Assembly: GCA_964507105.1 (NCBI GenBank)
Contig: CAZDOR010000001.1
Span: 1 to 64,000, forward strand
Direction of reading: 5' to 3'
Source: PWPS01 sp964507105
GTDB lineage: Bacteria; Patescibacteriota; Minisyncoccia; Minisyncoccales; PWPS01
DNA length: 64,000 nucleotides
The notes beneath the pieces were generated by a model, which worked only from the letters and a program-made list of their open reading frames with translations, searched no databases and was not told the DNA's origin. The position numbers were made by a program, and so were the translations under genes. Of this stretch, positions 24,794 through 33,845 are shown one piece after another (the stretch's first letter is position 1; each line of letters starts with the position of its first letter).

Positions 24794-25756
24794 ATGAGTT
24801 TTGATATAGGCATAATAGGATTGCCGAATGCGGGAAAATCAACACTTTTCAGGCTTCTGACCGAAGTGGAGGTTGATGTGGATGATTACCCTTTCACTAC
24901 TATAGATCCCAATATAGGGATCGTCAAAATTCCGGACGAAAGAGTGGACAAGATCGCAAAAATAACCAACCCCGAAAAAAAGCTTCATCCGACAATAAAG
25001 TTCGTCGATATAGCCGGACTTATCGAGGGAGCGCATAAGGGTGAAGGATTGGGAAACAAGTTTCTTTCTCATGTTCGGCCTTGTGACGGTTTAATTCATG
25101 TAATAAGAGCTTATGAGGAAGAAAAAACGCCGACCCCGGAAAAAGACAAGCGAATAATAGAAAAAGAGCTGCTGATGAAAGATTTGGAGCTCTTGGAAAA
25201 ATTATCTGAAAAAATGAAAAGAGAGGAAAGAATTGATTTAATAATGAAAATGAAGGAATGGGTGTCCAAGGGAAATCACTTGAAAGAAATGAACTTGTCG
25301 AAAGAAGACGTTGAATCGGTAAAAGAGTTTCAGTTTTTAACCATGAAACCGATTTTTAATCTCTACAACGGCTCCGAAAACGAATTTTCAATTGATCTCA
25401 AAATGGAGGAGGAAATAAAAGAATTGTCCCAAAACGAAAAAGAGGATTTACAAATTAATTCACAGCTTGATGAGTTTTTAATCAAGTGTTATAATTACTT
25501 CAACCTGATAACGTTTTTCACCATTGCAAAAAAGAAAACTCAGGGATGGTCAATCAGGAAAAACACTCCGATCCAAAAAGCCGGTGAAAAGATACACTCT
25601 GATTTTAAAGAAAAATTCAAAAGAGCAGAGATTACCGATGTAAAATCTCTGATTAATGCGGGTTCTTTCCAAAAAGCTAAGAGTCAAGGAAAAGTTAAGA
25701 CGGTCGGATCGGACTACAGAGTTAAAAATGAAGATATAATCGAATTCAAAATATGA
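24794..25756 (+). CDS. ychF: GTPase-like ATPase YchF (OLA1 family)
   Basis: This 320-residue Obg-family P-loop protein binds ribosomes and hydrolyses ATP in known members. Walker A is GLPNAGKST (8-16), with switch regions DYPFTTIDPNIGIV and DIAGLIEGAHKGEGLGNKFL. The family's NxxE in place of NKxD appears as N-G-S-E (after FNLY). The C-terminal TGS domain includes the LITFFTIAKKKTQGWSI segment. It is about 40 residues shorter than most YchF proteins (about 363), mainly in the helical domain. It overlaps rpsF by 4 nt (ATGA), tying it to a ribosomal operon. Confidence 0.93.
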   Translation: MSFDIGIIGLPNAGKSTLFRLLTEVEVDVDDYPFTTIDPNIGIVKIPDERVDKIAKITNPEKKLHPTIKFVDIAGLIEGAHKGEGLGNKFLSHVRPCDGLIHVIRAYEEEKTPTPEKDKRIIEKELLMKDLELLEKLSEKMKREERIDLIMKMKEWVSKGNHLKEMNLSKEDVESVKEFQFLTMKPIFNLYNGSENEFSIDLKMEEEIKELSQNEKEDLQINSQLDEFLIKCYNYFNLITFFTIAKKKTQGWSIRKNTPIQKAGEKIHSDFKEKFKRAEITDVKSLINAGSFQKAKSQGKVKTVGSDYRVKNEDIIEFKI

Positions 25757-26190
25757 ACCTTTACGAACTAAACTATTTGATAACACCGAAATTAACCACC
25801 GAAGAAGTGGAGAAGTTCTGCAATGAAATAATCGAGATGCTGAAAGAAACGGACGCCGTTTTGTCTAAAATCGAAAACCCGAAAAAAAGAAAGCTCGCCT
25901 ATAAAATAAAAAATGCTGAGGAAGCGTACCTTGTTTCCGCGGACCTGGAAATCGATCCGGAAAAAGTGAAGTTAATAGAAGAAAAATTAAAAAGAAAAGA
26001 AAAGATTTTGCGCCATATAATAATATCGAAGGAAGCTTCGGAAGATGATGAGGAAGAAAAGAGTATGAGTAAAAAGAGAGAAGACAGTGAACCGAAAAGA
26101 GAGGAAGATGATGAGGAAGAAAAAGCAAAGAAAGAAGATGAAAAAGTAAAATTAAATGAAATCGATAAAAAAATCGATGAAATAATATGA
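25753..26190 (+). CDS. rpsF: 30S ribosomal protein S6 with an acidic/basic C-terminal extension
   Basis: This is a 145-residue S6. Residues 1-95 are the normal fold (YELNYLITPKLTTEEVEKF ... RKLAYKIKNAEEAYLVS ... LRHIIISK) that pairs with S18 on the 30S platform. The last about 45 residues are a low-complexity charged tail (runs of E, D, K and R) not needed in standard S6. It overlaps ychF upstream and ssb downstream by 4 nt each. The order rpsF-ssb-rpsR is the classic bacterial operon. Confidence 0.95.
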   Translation: MNLYELNYLITPKLTTEEVEKFCNEIIEMLKETDAVLSKIENPKKRKLAYKIKNAEEAYLVSADLEIDPEKVKLIEEKLKRKEKILRHIIISKEASEDDEEEKSMSKKREDSEPKREEDDEEEKAKKEDEKVKLNEIDKKIDEII

Positions 26191-26621
26191 ACTTCAACAA
26201 GGTGATAATCGCCGGAAATTTAACCGACGACCCGGAGAAAAGAAAGACCGATTCGGGGACGTCGATAGCTAACTTTTCCGTGGCAACCAATAGGTATTAT
26301 ACGGATAATTCCGGAGAGAAAAAGCAGGAAACGGAATACCACGATGTAGTCTTTTTCGGCAAAACGGCGGAAAACATAACGAAATATCTTTCAAAAGGAT
26401 CTTCGGTTCTCATAGAAGGAAGATTGCAAACCAGAAGCTGGGAAGGACAGGACGGAAAAACCAGATATAATACCGAAATAGTGGGAAGAAACATTCAATT
26501 CGGTCCAAAAGAAGGAGGTGCCAAGCCCAATCGCCAAAGCAAAAACAAGAAAGAAAAAGAAGAAGAAATCCCCGTTATCGAAGAAGACGACGATATAGAT
26601 GTTGAAGATATACCTTTTTAA
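26187..26621 (+). CDS. ssb: single-stranded DNA-binding protein
   Basis: This 144-residue SSB protects single-stranded DNA and recruits repair and replication proteins. The OB fold covers residues 1-108 (KVIIAGNLTDDPEKR, IANFSVATNRYY, EYHDVVFFGKTAENI, LIEGRLQTRSWEG). A charged linker leads to the acidic tip ...VEDIPF, which matches the DDDIPF partner-binding tail. It lies between rpsF and rpsR, as is usual. Confidence 0.97.
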   Translation: MNFNKVIIAGNLTDDPEKRKTDSGTSIANFSVATNRYYTDNSGEKKQETEYHDVVFFGKTAENITKYLSKGSSVLIEGRLQTRSWEGQDGKTRYNTEIVGRNIQFGPKEGGAKPNRQSKNKKEKEEEIPVIEEDDDIDVEDIPF

Positions 26622-26662
26622 CCAACACGGGTAAACAACACTGAAATTAAACAGAAAAAGTT

Positions 26663-26872
26663 ATGAAACAATGTTACTTTTGTCAACATGAAGTCGAAAG
26701 AATAGACTTCAAAGAAACGGAAATTTTACAAAAATTCATCGATAAAACTCGAAAGATAAAACCGAGAAAAAAAAGCGGACTTTGTGCGGCTCATCAGAGA
26801 GAGTTGTCAAAAGCCGTTAAGAGAGCCAGACAAATGGCTCTTCTTCCATATCAGGAAAAAGTCGACTTTTAA
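26663..26872 (+). CDS. rpsR: 30S ribosomal protein S18
   Basis: This 69-residue S18 binds S6 on the small subunit. The core FIDKTRKIKPRKKSGLCAAHQRELSKAVKRARQMALLPY matches the family. The N-terminus MKQCYFCQ with the later GLC places three cysteines, as in zinc-binding (C+) S18 paralogues. It is the last gene of the ychF-rpsF-ssb-rpsR operon and is followed by a terminator. Confidence 0.95.
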   Translation: MKQCYFCQHEVERIDFKETEILQKFIDKTRKIKPRKKSGLCAAHQRELSKAVKRARQMALLPYQEKVDF

Positions 26873-26900
26873 ATTTTTTTTCCGGATTCCGTAAAAATAA

Positions 26901-26924
26901 AAATCTCCCTTTCCCGGGAGATTT
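26901..26924. terminator. bidirectional terminator between rpsR and recA
   Basis: AAATCTCCC / GGGAGATTT with a 6-nt loop, followed by T-rich tracts on both strands. It serves the convergent rpsR and recA transcripts. Confidence 0.85.
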
Positions 26925-26949
26925 TTTATTTATCGGAAGAATATTTTTC

Positions 26950-28023
26950 TCACTTGTTCTCTTCACGCTTCTTTTTCATTTTTTTCTTTATTTCCGCTTC
27001 GATCTCTTCCGCTATCTCTTTATTTTCTTCTAAAAATTGCTTCGAATTACTCTTTCCTTGACCTAATTTCTTGTCATCATAGCTGTACCAGGATCCAGCC
27101 TTTTCAACTACATCCATCTCTACACCGACCTTCAGCAAATCACCGTAATAAGATATCCCCTCATTGTAATAGATATCGAATTGAGCCTTACGGAACGGAG
27201 CTCCAACTTTGTTTTTAACGACCTTGGCTACGACTCTGTTACCTATTATCTCTCCCTTGGATTTTATTTGCGCTCTTCTGGAAAGACTTATTCTAACCGA
27301 AGAATAAAACTTCAGAGCCAGTCCGCCGGAAGTGGTTCGGGGGTTTCCGAATTTAACCCCGATTTTCATTCTTGTCTGATTTAAAAAGATGACCGTGGTG
27401 TCCGTTTCAGAAATTACCCTCGATAATTTTCTCAGAGCCGAAGACATTAACTTAGCTTGTTTTCCGATCTGCGCATCACCAACCTCTCCAGCGATTTCAC
27501 TTTTCGGCGCCAATGCAGCAACCGAATCGACAGCTATCACATCAACCTCTCCGGAACGGACCAGAGTTTCAACTATTTGTAAAGCTTGCTCACCGGAGTC
27601 GGGCTGAGATATGAGCAATTCATCAATATCAACACCTATTTTTTTCGCGTACTGAGGATCCAAAGCATTTTCCACGTCAATAAAAGCAGCTACTCCTCCC
27701 TTCTTTTGAGCCTCGGCAACAATATGAAGAGAGAGGGTCGTTTTGCCGGTTGAAGCAGAACCGAAAATTTCAACAACTCTACCTCGAGGAACTCCGCCGA
27801 CCCCAAGCGCCATATCCAAAGAAAAGGATCCCGTCGGTATGGAATCAACATCCACCGCCTTTAAATCCTTCAATTTCATCAAAGACCCCTCACCGAACTT
27901 CTGTTTAATTTCTTTCATAGCTTCCTTCAATTCCTTGCTTTCCGTTTTTTTCTTCTCTTTCTTCTTTTTTTTCTTTTTCTTCTTTTTTTCGCTTTTATCA
28001 CTTTTTTTCTTTTTTTTGGCCAT
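26950..28023 (-). CDS. recA: recombinase RecA
   Basis: This 357-residue RecA drives homologous strand exchange. The first 30 residues are an extreme lysine stretch (K-rich tail, no aspartate cap). Walker A reads GSASTGKT (88-95), where nearly all RecA proteins have GPESSGKT, so the proline-glutamate pair is replaced. The catalytic glutamate segment reads FIDVENALDP, Walker B is VIAVDSVAAL, and loop L2 region FGNPRTTSGG follows. The C-terminal domain is short and basic instead of acidic. It lies 36 nt after ftsK. Confidence 0.96.
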   Translation of the reverse strand: MAKKKKKSDKSEKKKKKKKKKKEKKKTESKELKEAMKEIKQKFGEGSLMKLKDLKAVDVDSIPTGSFSLDMALGVGGVPRGRVVEIFGSASTGKTTLSLHIVAEAQKKGGVAAFIDVENALDPQYAKKIGVDIDELLISQPDSGEQALQIVETLVRSGEVDVIAVDSVAALAPKSEIAGEVGDAQIGKQAKLMSSALRKLSRVISETDTTVIFLNQTRMKIGVKFGNPRTTSGGLALKFYSSVRISLSRRAQIKSKGEIIGNRVVAKVVKNKVGAPFRKAQFDIYYNEGISYYGDLLKVGVEMDVVEKAGSWYSYDDKKLGQGKSNSKQFLEENKEIAEEIEAEIKKKMKKKREENK

Positions 28024-28059
28024 AATAAATTGTGAACCTTGATTTATAAAATTTAATAT

Positions 28060-30201
28060 TTATTCATCATTTATTTCTCGGGTCTTAAAATCACTTTCTT
28101 CGGAATCATCTTCGCTTCCTTCTCCGTAAACTACCCTCGGTTTGGATCCGCGAGAGGGACCAACTATATTTCTGGCCTCAAGCATGTCCAATATTCTGGC
28201 CGCCCTGACGTACCCTATGCGTAATTTTCTTTGCAGCATGGAGGCTGAAGCCTTGTCCGCTCGTATAACCAAATCCTTGGCATCTTCATAAAGTTCATCT
28301 TCTTCCATGTCGTCTTCAATCTTTTGAGCTCTATCCTTTTCAAGCTCCTCTTCCAGCTCTTCGCCCAAATCATCATCATCTTCTTCAATCGACTCAACCT
28401 TGTCAACGAGCCAATTTACAATTTTTTTGGTTTCTTCCTCGGAAACGAAAGGTCCCTGGACACGTCTCGGTTTAGAGCTGTTATTGGAAGATATAAAGAG
28501 CATATCACCGGCTCCGAGCAATCTTTCCGCACCTCCCATATCCAAAATAGTTCTGGAGTCGACTTGAGAGGCGACTTGGAAGCTGACTCGAGAAGTTATG
28601 TTGGCTTTGATCAGTCCGGTAATTACCTCCACCGAGGGTCTCTGAGTAGCAAGTATCAAATGGATTCCAACTGCCCTGGCCATTTGAGCTATGCGAACAA
28701 TTCCGCTTTCAATCTCATTTTGTTTTTTAGCCATTAAATCAGCAAGCTCATCAACGACCAAGACTATGTAAGGCATCACCTCTTCATCTTCTTGTTTTTT
28801 AGCCCATTCATTATAACTTCTGATATTTCTCTTTTTACTTTCGGACAAGACATCAAACCTTCTTTCCATCTCTCCGATAAGCCATTCAAGAGCGTTGTGG
28901 GTTTTTTCCGCATCGTAGATTACGGAGGTTAAAAGGTGAGGAAGTCTTTTGTATAGAGAGAACTCGACTCTTTTCGGGTCAACCAAAATCAATCTCAAAT
29001 CTTCCGGGGAGTTTTTATAAATTAAGCTAAGTATCAAAGTGTTCAAAAATATGGTTTTACCCGAACCGGTGGCGCCGGCAACCAGGAGATGAGGCATTTT
29101 GGCTAAATCGGCATAGATGGAGTTTCCGGAAACATCTTTTCCGACGGCCAACGTTAAAGAAGATTTTTTCTTTGAAAATTCTCTACCCAACAAATCTCTG
29201 AGTCTTATCATTTCCCTATCCTCATTCGGAACCTCTATACCAACCAACGACTTTCCCGGGATTGGAGCTTCCGTTCTCACCGGATGTTTGGCCAAGGCGA
29301 GAGCCAGATCGTCGGAAAGAGAGGTTATTTTGGATAATTTTATTCCTTCCGCCGGCTTTAAAGTGTATTGAGTTACCGTCGGGCCGACATTTATTTCCGA
29401 CATGGAGACGGAAATATCGAAATTGGAAAACGTTTCCTTTATTATTTTCGAGTTCTTTTTAGTGTCACCCGGATCAGCGCTACCTCCTCCTTTTTCAAGA
29501 AGCTTCAAGGGCGGGGTCACTCCTTTCTTTTTGGTGCCGGTAGTTTTTTCTTTTTCCGAGCCTTTCTCTTCTTTTTCATTTTTATTTTTCTCAACTTTTT
29601 TTGTTTCTATTTTCTCCGTTTCAAAGCTCGGGGCGAATATCTTTTTAATTACAGACGGTTTTTCTTCTTTTTTTCGTTTTCTCTTTTCAAAAAAGTTTTC
29701 AACCGCCTCAACAAAAGAAGCTTCTCGGTAAAGAAGCTGCCAAAAAATTATCAACCCCACTGTCATCGTTATGAAAAAAATCAACAAACCGGCAGGAAGA
29801 CCAAAAAAATCCCTTAAAGGAAGCAAGATTTCCCCGACTTGCCCGCCGATATAATTCGGGTCCTCAACGCGATTAAAATTACCACCCAGGGTGGTAAAAA
29901 ATCCGGTCGAACCGAGAAGAACGAATAGAAATCCGACAATGAGAGGTAATAAAAATTCTTCATATTCGGTTCTTAAAAATATCCATCCGGAAATCAAAAG
30001 TAAAAAGGGGATCAAAGTAGCCATAAACCCGAAAAGATTATCAAAAAAGATAATCTCCAACCACCGACCGGCTTTCCCGGCTGCATCGAATATACTCAAT
30101 ATTCCTATTATCGCGAAAAGAAAAAGGAGGAGGCTGACAATAATCCTCCTCATTTTCTTGGAAAAAAACGGCTCTTTCTTTTCTTTTTTCTTTTTCCCCA
30201 T
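28060..30201 (-). CDS. ftsK: DNA translocase FtsK/SpoIIIE
   Basis: This 713-residue protein pumps DNA at the division septum. It has four N-terminal membrane helices (about 15-170), a charged linker (about 175-250), the alpha/beta motor with Walker A LLVAGATGSGKTIFLNTL and Walker B YIVLVVDELADLM, and the C-terminal winged-helix gamma domain (SASMLQRKLRIGYVRAARILDMLEARNIVGP) that reads KOPS-type sequences. An acidic insert (E/D-rich, about 600-640) separates motor and gamma domain. An extended -10 promoter lies about 10 nt upstream. Confidence 0.96.
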   Translation of the reverse strand: MGKKKKEKKEPFFSKKMRRIIVSLLLFLFAIIGILSIFDAAGKAGRWLEIIFFDNLFGFMATLIPFLLLISGWIFLRTEYEEFLLPLIVGFLFVLLGSTGFFTTLGGNFNRVEDPNYIGGQVGEILLPLRDFFGLPAGLLIFFITMTVGLIIFWQLLYREASFVEAVENFFEKRKRKKEEKPSVIKKIFAPSFETEKIETKKVEKNKNEKEEKGSEKEKTTGTKKKGVTPPLKLLEKGGGSADPGDTKKNSKIIKETFSNFDISVSMSEINVGPTVTQYTLKPAEGIKLSKITSLSDDLALALAKHPVRTEAPIPGKSLVGIEVPNEDREMIRLRDLLGREFSKKKSSLTLAVGKDVSGNSIYADLAKMPHLLVAGATGSGKTIFLNTLILSLIYKNSPEDLRLILVDPKRVEFSLYKRLPHLLTSVIYDAEKTHNALEWLIGEMERRFDVLSESKKRNIRSYNEWAKKQEDEEVMPYIVLVVDELADLMAKKQNEIESGIVRIAQMARAVGIHLILATQRPSVEVITGLIKANITSRVSFQVASQVDSRTILDMGGAERLLGAGDMLFISSNNSSKPRRVQGPFVSEEETKKIVNWLVDKVESIEEDDDDLGEELEEELEKDRAQKIEDDMEEDELYEDAKDLVIRADKASASMLQRKLRIGYVRAARILDMLEARNIVGPSRGSKPRVVYGEGSEDDSEESDFKTREINDE

Positions 30202-30210
30202 AACTGTTTA

Positions 30211-30219
30211 ATTATACCA
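30211..30219 (-). promoter_or_regulatory. extended -10 promoter of ftsK
   Basis: On the minus strand, TGGTATAAT (TGn plus TATAAT), 9 nt before the ATG, with no clear -35. It would give a nearly leaderless ftsK mRNA and uncouple ftsK from rpoBC. Confidence 0.6.
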
Positions 30220-30242
30220 CGAAACGGTACAATTTAAAGGGA

Positions 30243-33200
30243 TTACAAATCTCCTTCCTCGAGACCGGTTCCGGCAGGTATTAATTTTCCTATGATTACA
30301 TTCTCCTTGAGCCCTTTTAACGGGTCCACTTTGCCTTCCAGAGAAGCCTCTATGAGAACTTTGGAGGTTTGCTGGAAGGAAGCGGCGGAAAGGAAGGAGT
30401 CCGTGTTGAGAGCTACTTTGGATATTCCCAGTAGAATGGGTTCGGCTTTGGGTGGTTGCTTTCCGTCATTTTCCATTTTCTCTCTCTTTTTTTCAAAAAC
30501 TTCTCTTTCAATTATTTGTTTGGGAGTTAAAAAAGAATCGCCCGGATCAGTGATTTTCATTCGTGAAGTCATTTGCTTGACTACGACTTCCAAATGCTTG
30601 TCATGGATATCAACTCCCTGAGAAACATAAACCTTTTGGGCTTCTTTCAAAATGTATTTTTTGGTATTTTTCAATCCTTTGGCTTTGAAATAATCTTCCA
30701 GATCAAGATTACCTTCACAAAGCTGGGTCCCCGGCTCAACTCTTTCTCCTCTTTTCACCCATATCGCTTTGTTGGAGTCAATTTTATAGGACTTAACTTC
30801 TTCCTTTTTGGTTTTGCTTTCATCAACTCTTATTTTTACGACTCCGTCATCCTTGTTAACCTCAATAACTTTTCCTTCCACCTCGGCCATCTGAGCTTTT
30901 CCTTTGGGGGTTCTAACCTCAAAAATCTCTTGAACTCTCGGAAGTCCCATGGTAATATCGGTCCCTCCGGCAACTCCGCCGGTGTGAAAAGTTCTCATCG
31001 TAAGTTGTGTTCCCGGCTCCCCAATGGCTTGAGCAGCTACTATTCCGACAGCGTCTCCCACCTTAACCATTTTATTTCTTCCCAACTCCCAACCGTAGCA
31101 TTTACAACAAACTCCGCTCACTGAATTGCAGGTCATTACCGACCTGACCCTGACGGAATCGATGTTGCTTTTCTTTATCTTTTCGGTAGCATTCACGTCT
31201 ATTACTTCTCCTTCTTTTACCACCGTTTCACCTTTTATTTCTATATCCTCAATCGCTGTTTTTCCGCTGATTTTAAATTCAAAGTCTTGATCGATTTCAT
31301 CAGAATCCTCTTTTTTTACCAAAATTCCTTCATCTTCTCCACAATCTTCTTCCGTAACTATAACTTCGTGAGAGACGTCTACGAGTCTTCTTGTCAAATA
31401 ACCGGCACTCGCCGTTCTGAGAGCGGTGTCGACAGTTCCTTTTCTGGCTCCGTGAGTAGAAATAAAGTATTCGAGAACATCAAGTCCTTCCTTGAAAGAG
31501 CTTTTTACCGGAAGTTCTATAATTTCACCTGAGGGATTAACCACTAATCCTTTCATTCCCGCCATCTGTATCGGTTGCGACCAAGACCCACGAGAGCCGG
31601 ATTCGGTTATCGTGAGAACGGATCCGTATTCGGGTAATTCGTCCGGAACTAAATCTTCCACTTCATTTTTTGCTTTGGTCCAAATTTCTATTACTTTATC
31701 CTCGCGTTCCGAATCGGAAAAGAGACCTTGTTCGAAATACTCCTCAACTTCCTTCGTTTTTTCTTCCGCTCTTTCGATTACTTCCTCTTTTTTATCGGGT
31801 ATAACAAGATCGTCCATCCCCCAAGAAATTCCAGAAAAAGTAGAATACTTAAACCCGAGATTTTTTATTTCATCGAGCATGTGGTGAGCGTCTTCCGGAT
31901 CGAACTTCTTGATTATTTCCGCAATCACTCCTTTGAGTGTTCCCGAATCCATGGTTTTATTTTTAAAGGGTATTCCGTCGGGCAACGCTTGGTTAAAAAT
32001 AAGACGACCAACGGTAGTTTCTACCATTTCACCGTCGATTCGAACTTTTATTTTCGCCCGGATATTAACCTTTTCATATTCAAGAGCCAGCTTAGCTTCG
32101 GAGGGAGAAGAAAATATCTCCCCTTCTCCATTTTGATCCTCTTCAATTTGAGTCATCCAATAACAACCGAGGACCATGTCCTGAGAAGGAGAAACGATCG
32201 GCTTTCCCGTTGCGGGTTTTAATAAATTCTTGGAGGAAAGCATCAATTTTTTCGCTTCATCTTGAGCCTTCTCGGATAGCGGTAAATGAACTGCCATCTG
32301 ATCACCGTCAAAATCGGCATTAAAAGCTTCACAAACCAGAGGGTGTATTCTTATCGCTTCTCCCTCGGTCAATACCGGTTTAAACGCTTGTATTCCCAGC
32401 CTATGAAGGGTTGGCGCCCTATTTAAAAGAACAACTTTTCCTTTCACCACTTCTTCCAAAATCGGCCAAACTTCATCATCTTTTTCATCTATCATTTTAG
32501 TTGCTCCTTTAACATTGTAAGCCAAGTCTCGGTCGAGTATTTTTTGAATTATAAAGGGTTTGAAAATTTCGAGAGCCATATTTTTTGGTAGTCCGCATTC
32601 ATCCAAATCCAGTTCGGGGCCGACCACTATGACCGATCGCCCGGAATAATCAACTCTTTTTCCCAACAGGTTTTGCCTGAACCTTCCCTGTTTTCCTTTT
32701 AACATGTCCGCTAAAGATTTGAGGAGTCTTTGTCCTCCCGTGGAAGCTTGAGTAACTACTCCTTTTCTCATCTGGTTGTCTATCAGTGCATCAACCGCTT
32801 CCTGAAGCATTCTTTTTTCGTTTCGAACGATAACTTCGGGCGCTTCAATATCGAGTAGATTCTTTAATCTGTTATTCCTGTTTATAACTCGCCGATAAAG
32901 GTCATTCAAGTCAGAGGAGGCATACCGACCTCCATCGAGTTGAATTATCGGTCTCAAATCGGGGGGCAAAACCGGCAAAACCGTCGGAAACATCCATTCC
33001 GGCCTTATATCAGCTTTTTTTATGGCTCTAAAAACCTTTAATCTTTTTAAGTACTTTTTTTTCTTCGACTTGGATCCAGTTTCATTCTTTTTTTCGGTGA
33101 GCTCTTTAATTTTTTCTTCCAGATTAATATTTTCGAATATTTCCCGAAGAACTTCCGCACCGGTTCCAGCTTTAAATATATTACCATACTTTCGCTTGTA

Positions 33201-33812
33201 TCGGTGATATTCCACTTCGGTCAATATTGATTTTTTCTTTATTGATTTTATTTCTTCCTTGGTTTTGTCTCTTGATTTTCTTAATTTCTCCAAAGACTTC
33301 TCCAACTCTTCTCCTTTTAAGTTATCTTTTCTTTTTTTCTTCTTTCTTTTAAATTCTTCTTTCAATTTTTCCAAAACTGAATCCTTTTCTTCTTCATTTA
33401 CTTCAGTAACTATATAGCCGGTAAAATAAACAACTTTTTCTAACTTCTTTTTGGAAATGCCCAAAATCAATCCCATCTTAGAAGGAATTCCTCGAAGATA
33501 CCAGATATGAGAAACCGGAGCGGCCAACTTGATGTGTCCCATTCTGGATCTTCTAACCGAAGATTTGGTCACTTCGACTCCACAACGATCACAAACTATT
33601 CCCTTGTATCTTATTTTCTTGTATTTCCCGCAATAGCACTGATAGTCCTTTTCCGGGCCGAAAATACGTTCGCAAAATAGTCCGTTTTTTTCCGGCTTTT
33701 GGTTTCTGTAATTTATCGTTTCGGCTTCAGTCACCTCACCGTGAGACCAATCCAAAATGTCGTCGGGAGAGGCTAATTTTATTTTGATCGCATTTACATC
33801 TTCTACACGCAT
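30243..33812 (-). CDS. rpoC: RNA polymerase subunit beta'
   Basis: This 1189-residue largest RNA polymerase subunit contains the N-terminal zinc finger (CYCGKYKKIRYKGIVCDRCGVEV), the catalytic NADFDGDQMAVHLPLS with three magnesium-binding aspartates, the bridge helix/trigger loop region (GEPGTQLTMRTFHTGG) and a second zinc site (CNSVSGVCCKCYG). A lysine-rich helical insert lies near residues 155-250. It lies 33 nt after rpoB. Confidence 0.98.
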   Translation of the reverse strand: MRVEDVNAIKIKLASPDDILDWSHGEVTEAETINYRNQKPEKNGLFCERIFGPEKDYQCYCGKYKKIRYKGIVCDRCGVEVTKSSVRRSRMGHIKLAAPVSHIWYLRGIPSKMGLILGISKKKLEKVVYFTGYIVTEVNEEEKDSVLEKLKEEFKRKKKKRKDNLKGEELEKSLEKLRKSRDKTKEEIKSIKKKSILTEVEYHRYKRKYGNIFKAGTGAEVLREIFENINLEEKIKELTEKKNETGSKSKKKKYLKRLKVFRAIKKADIRPEWMFPTVLPVLPPDLRPIIQLDGGRYASSDLNDLYRRVINRNNRLKNLLDIEAPEVIVRNEKRMLQEAVDALIDNQMRKGVVTQASTGGQRLLKSLADMLKGKQGRFRQNLLGKRVDYSGRSVIVVGPELDLDECGLPKNMALEIFKPFIIQKILDRDLAYNVKGATKMIDEKDDEVWPILEEVVKGKVVLLNRAPTLHRLGIQAFKPVLTEGEAIRIHPLVCEAFNADFDGDQMAVHLPLSEKAQDEAKKLMLSSKNLLKPATGKPIVSPSQDMVLGCYWMTQIEEDQNGEGEIFSSPSEAKLALEYEKVNIRAKIKVRIDGEMVETTVGRLIFNQALPDGIPFKNKTMDSGTLKGVIAEIIKKFDPEDAHHMLDEIKNLGFKYSTFSGISWGMDDLVIPDKKEEVIERAEEKTKEVEEYFEQGLFSDSEREDKVIEIWTKAKNEVEDLVPDELPEYGSVLTITESGSRGSWSQPIQMAGMKGLVVNPSGEIIELPVKSSFKEGLDVLEYFISTHGARKGTVDTALRTASAGYLTRRLVDVSHEVIVTEEDCGEDEGILVKKEDSDEIDQDFEFKISGKTAIEDIEIKGETVVKEGEVIDVNATEKIKKSNIDSVRVRSVMTCNSVSGVCCKCYGWELGRNKMVKVGDAVGIVAAQAIGEPGTQLTMRTFHTGGVAGGTDITMGLPRVQEIFEVRTPKGKAQMAEVEGKVIEVNKDDGVVKIRVDESKTKKEEVKSYKIDSNKAIWVKRGERVEPGTQLCEGNLDLEDYFKAKGLKNTKKYILKEAQKVYVSQGVDIHDKHLEVVVKQMTSRMKITDPGDSFLTPKQIIEREVFEKKREKMENDGKQPPKAEPILLGISKVALNTDSFLSAASFQQTSKVLIEASLEGKVDPLKGLKENVIIGKLIPAGTGLEEGDL

Positions 33813-33845
33813 AGTTTAGATTTGGTTATATTTCCGGTTTGGAAA

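Noticed and set aside
27743..28042. Phenylalanine-rich frames opposite the lysine-rich N-termini of RecA, RpoD and FtsK
   Set aside because: They are antisense shadows of AAA/AAG-rich coding sequence without start signals.
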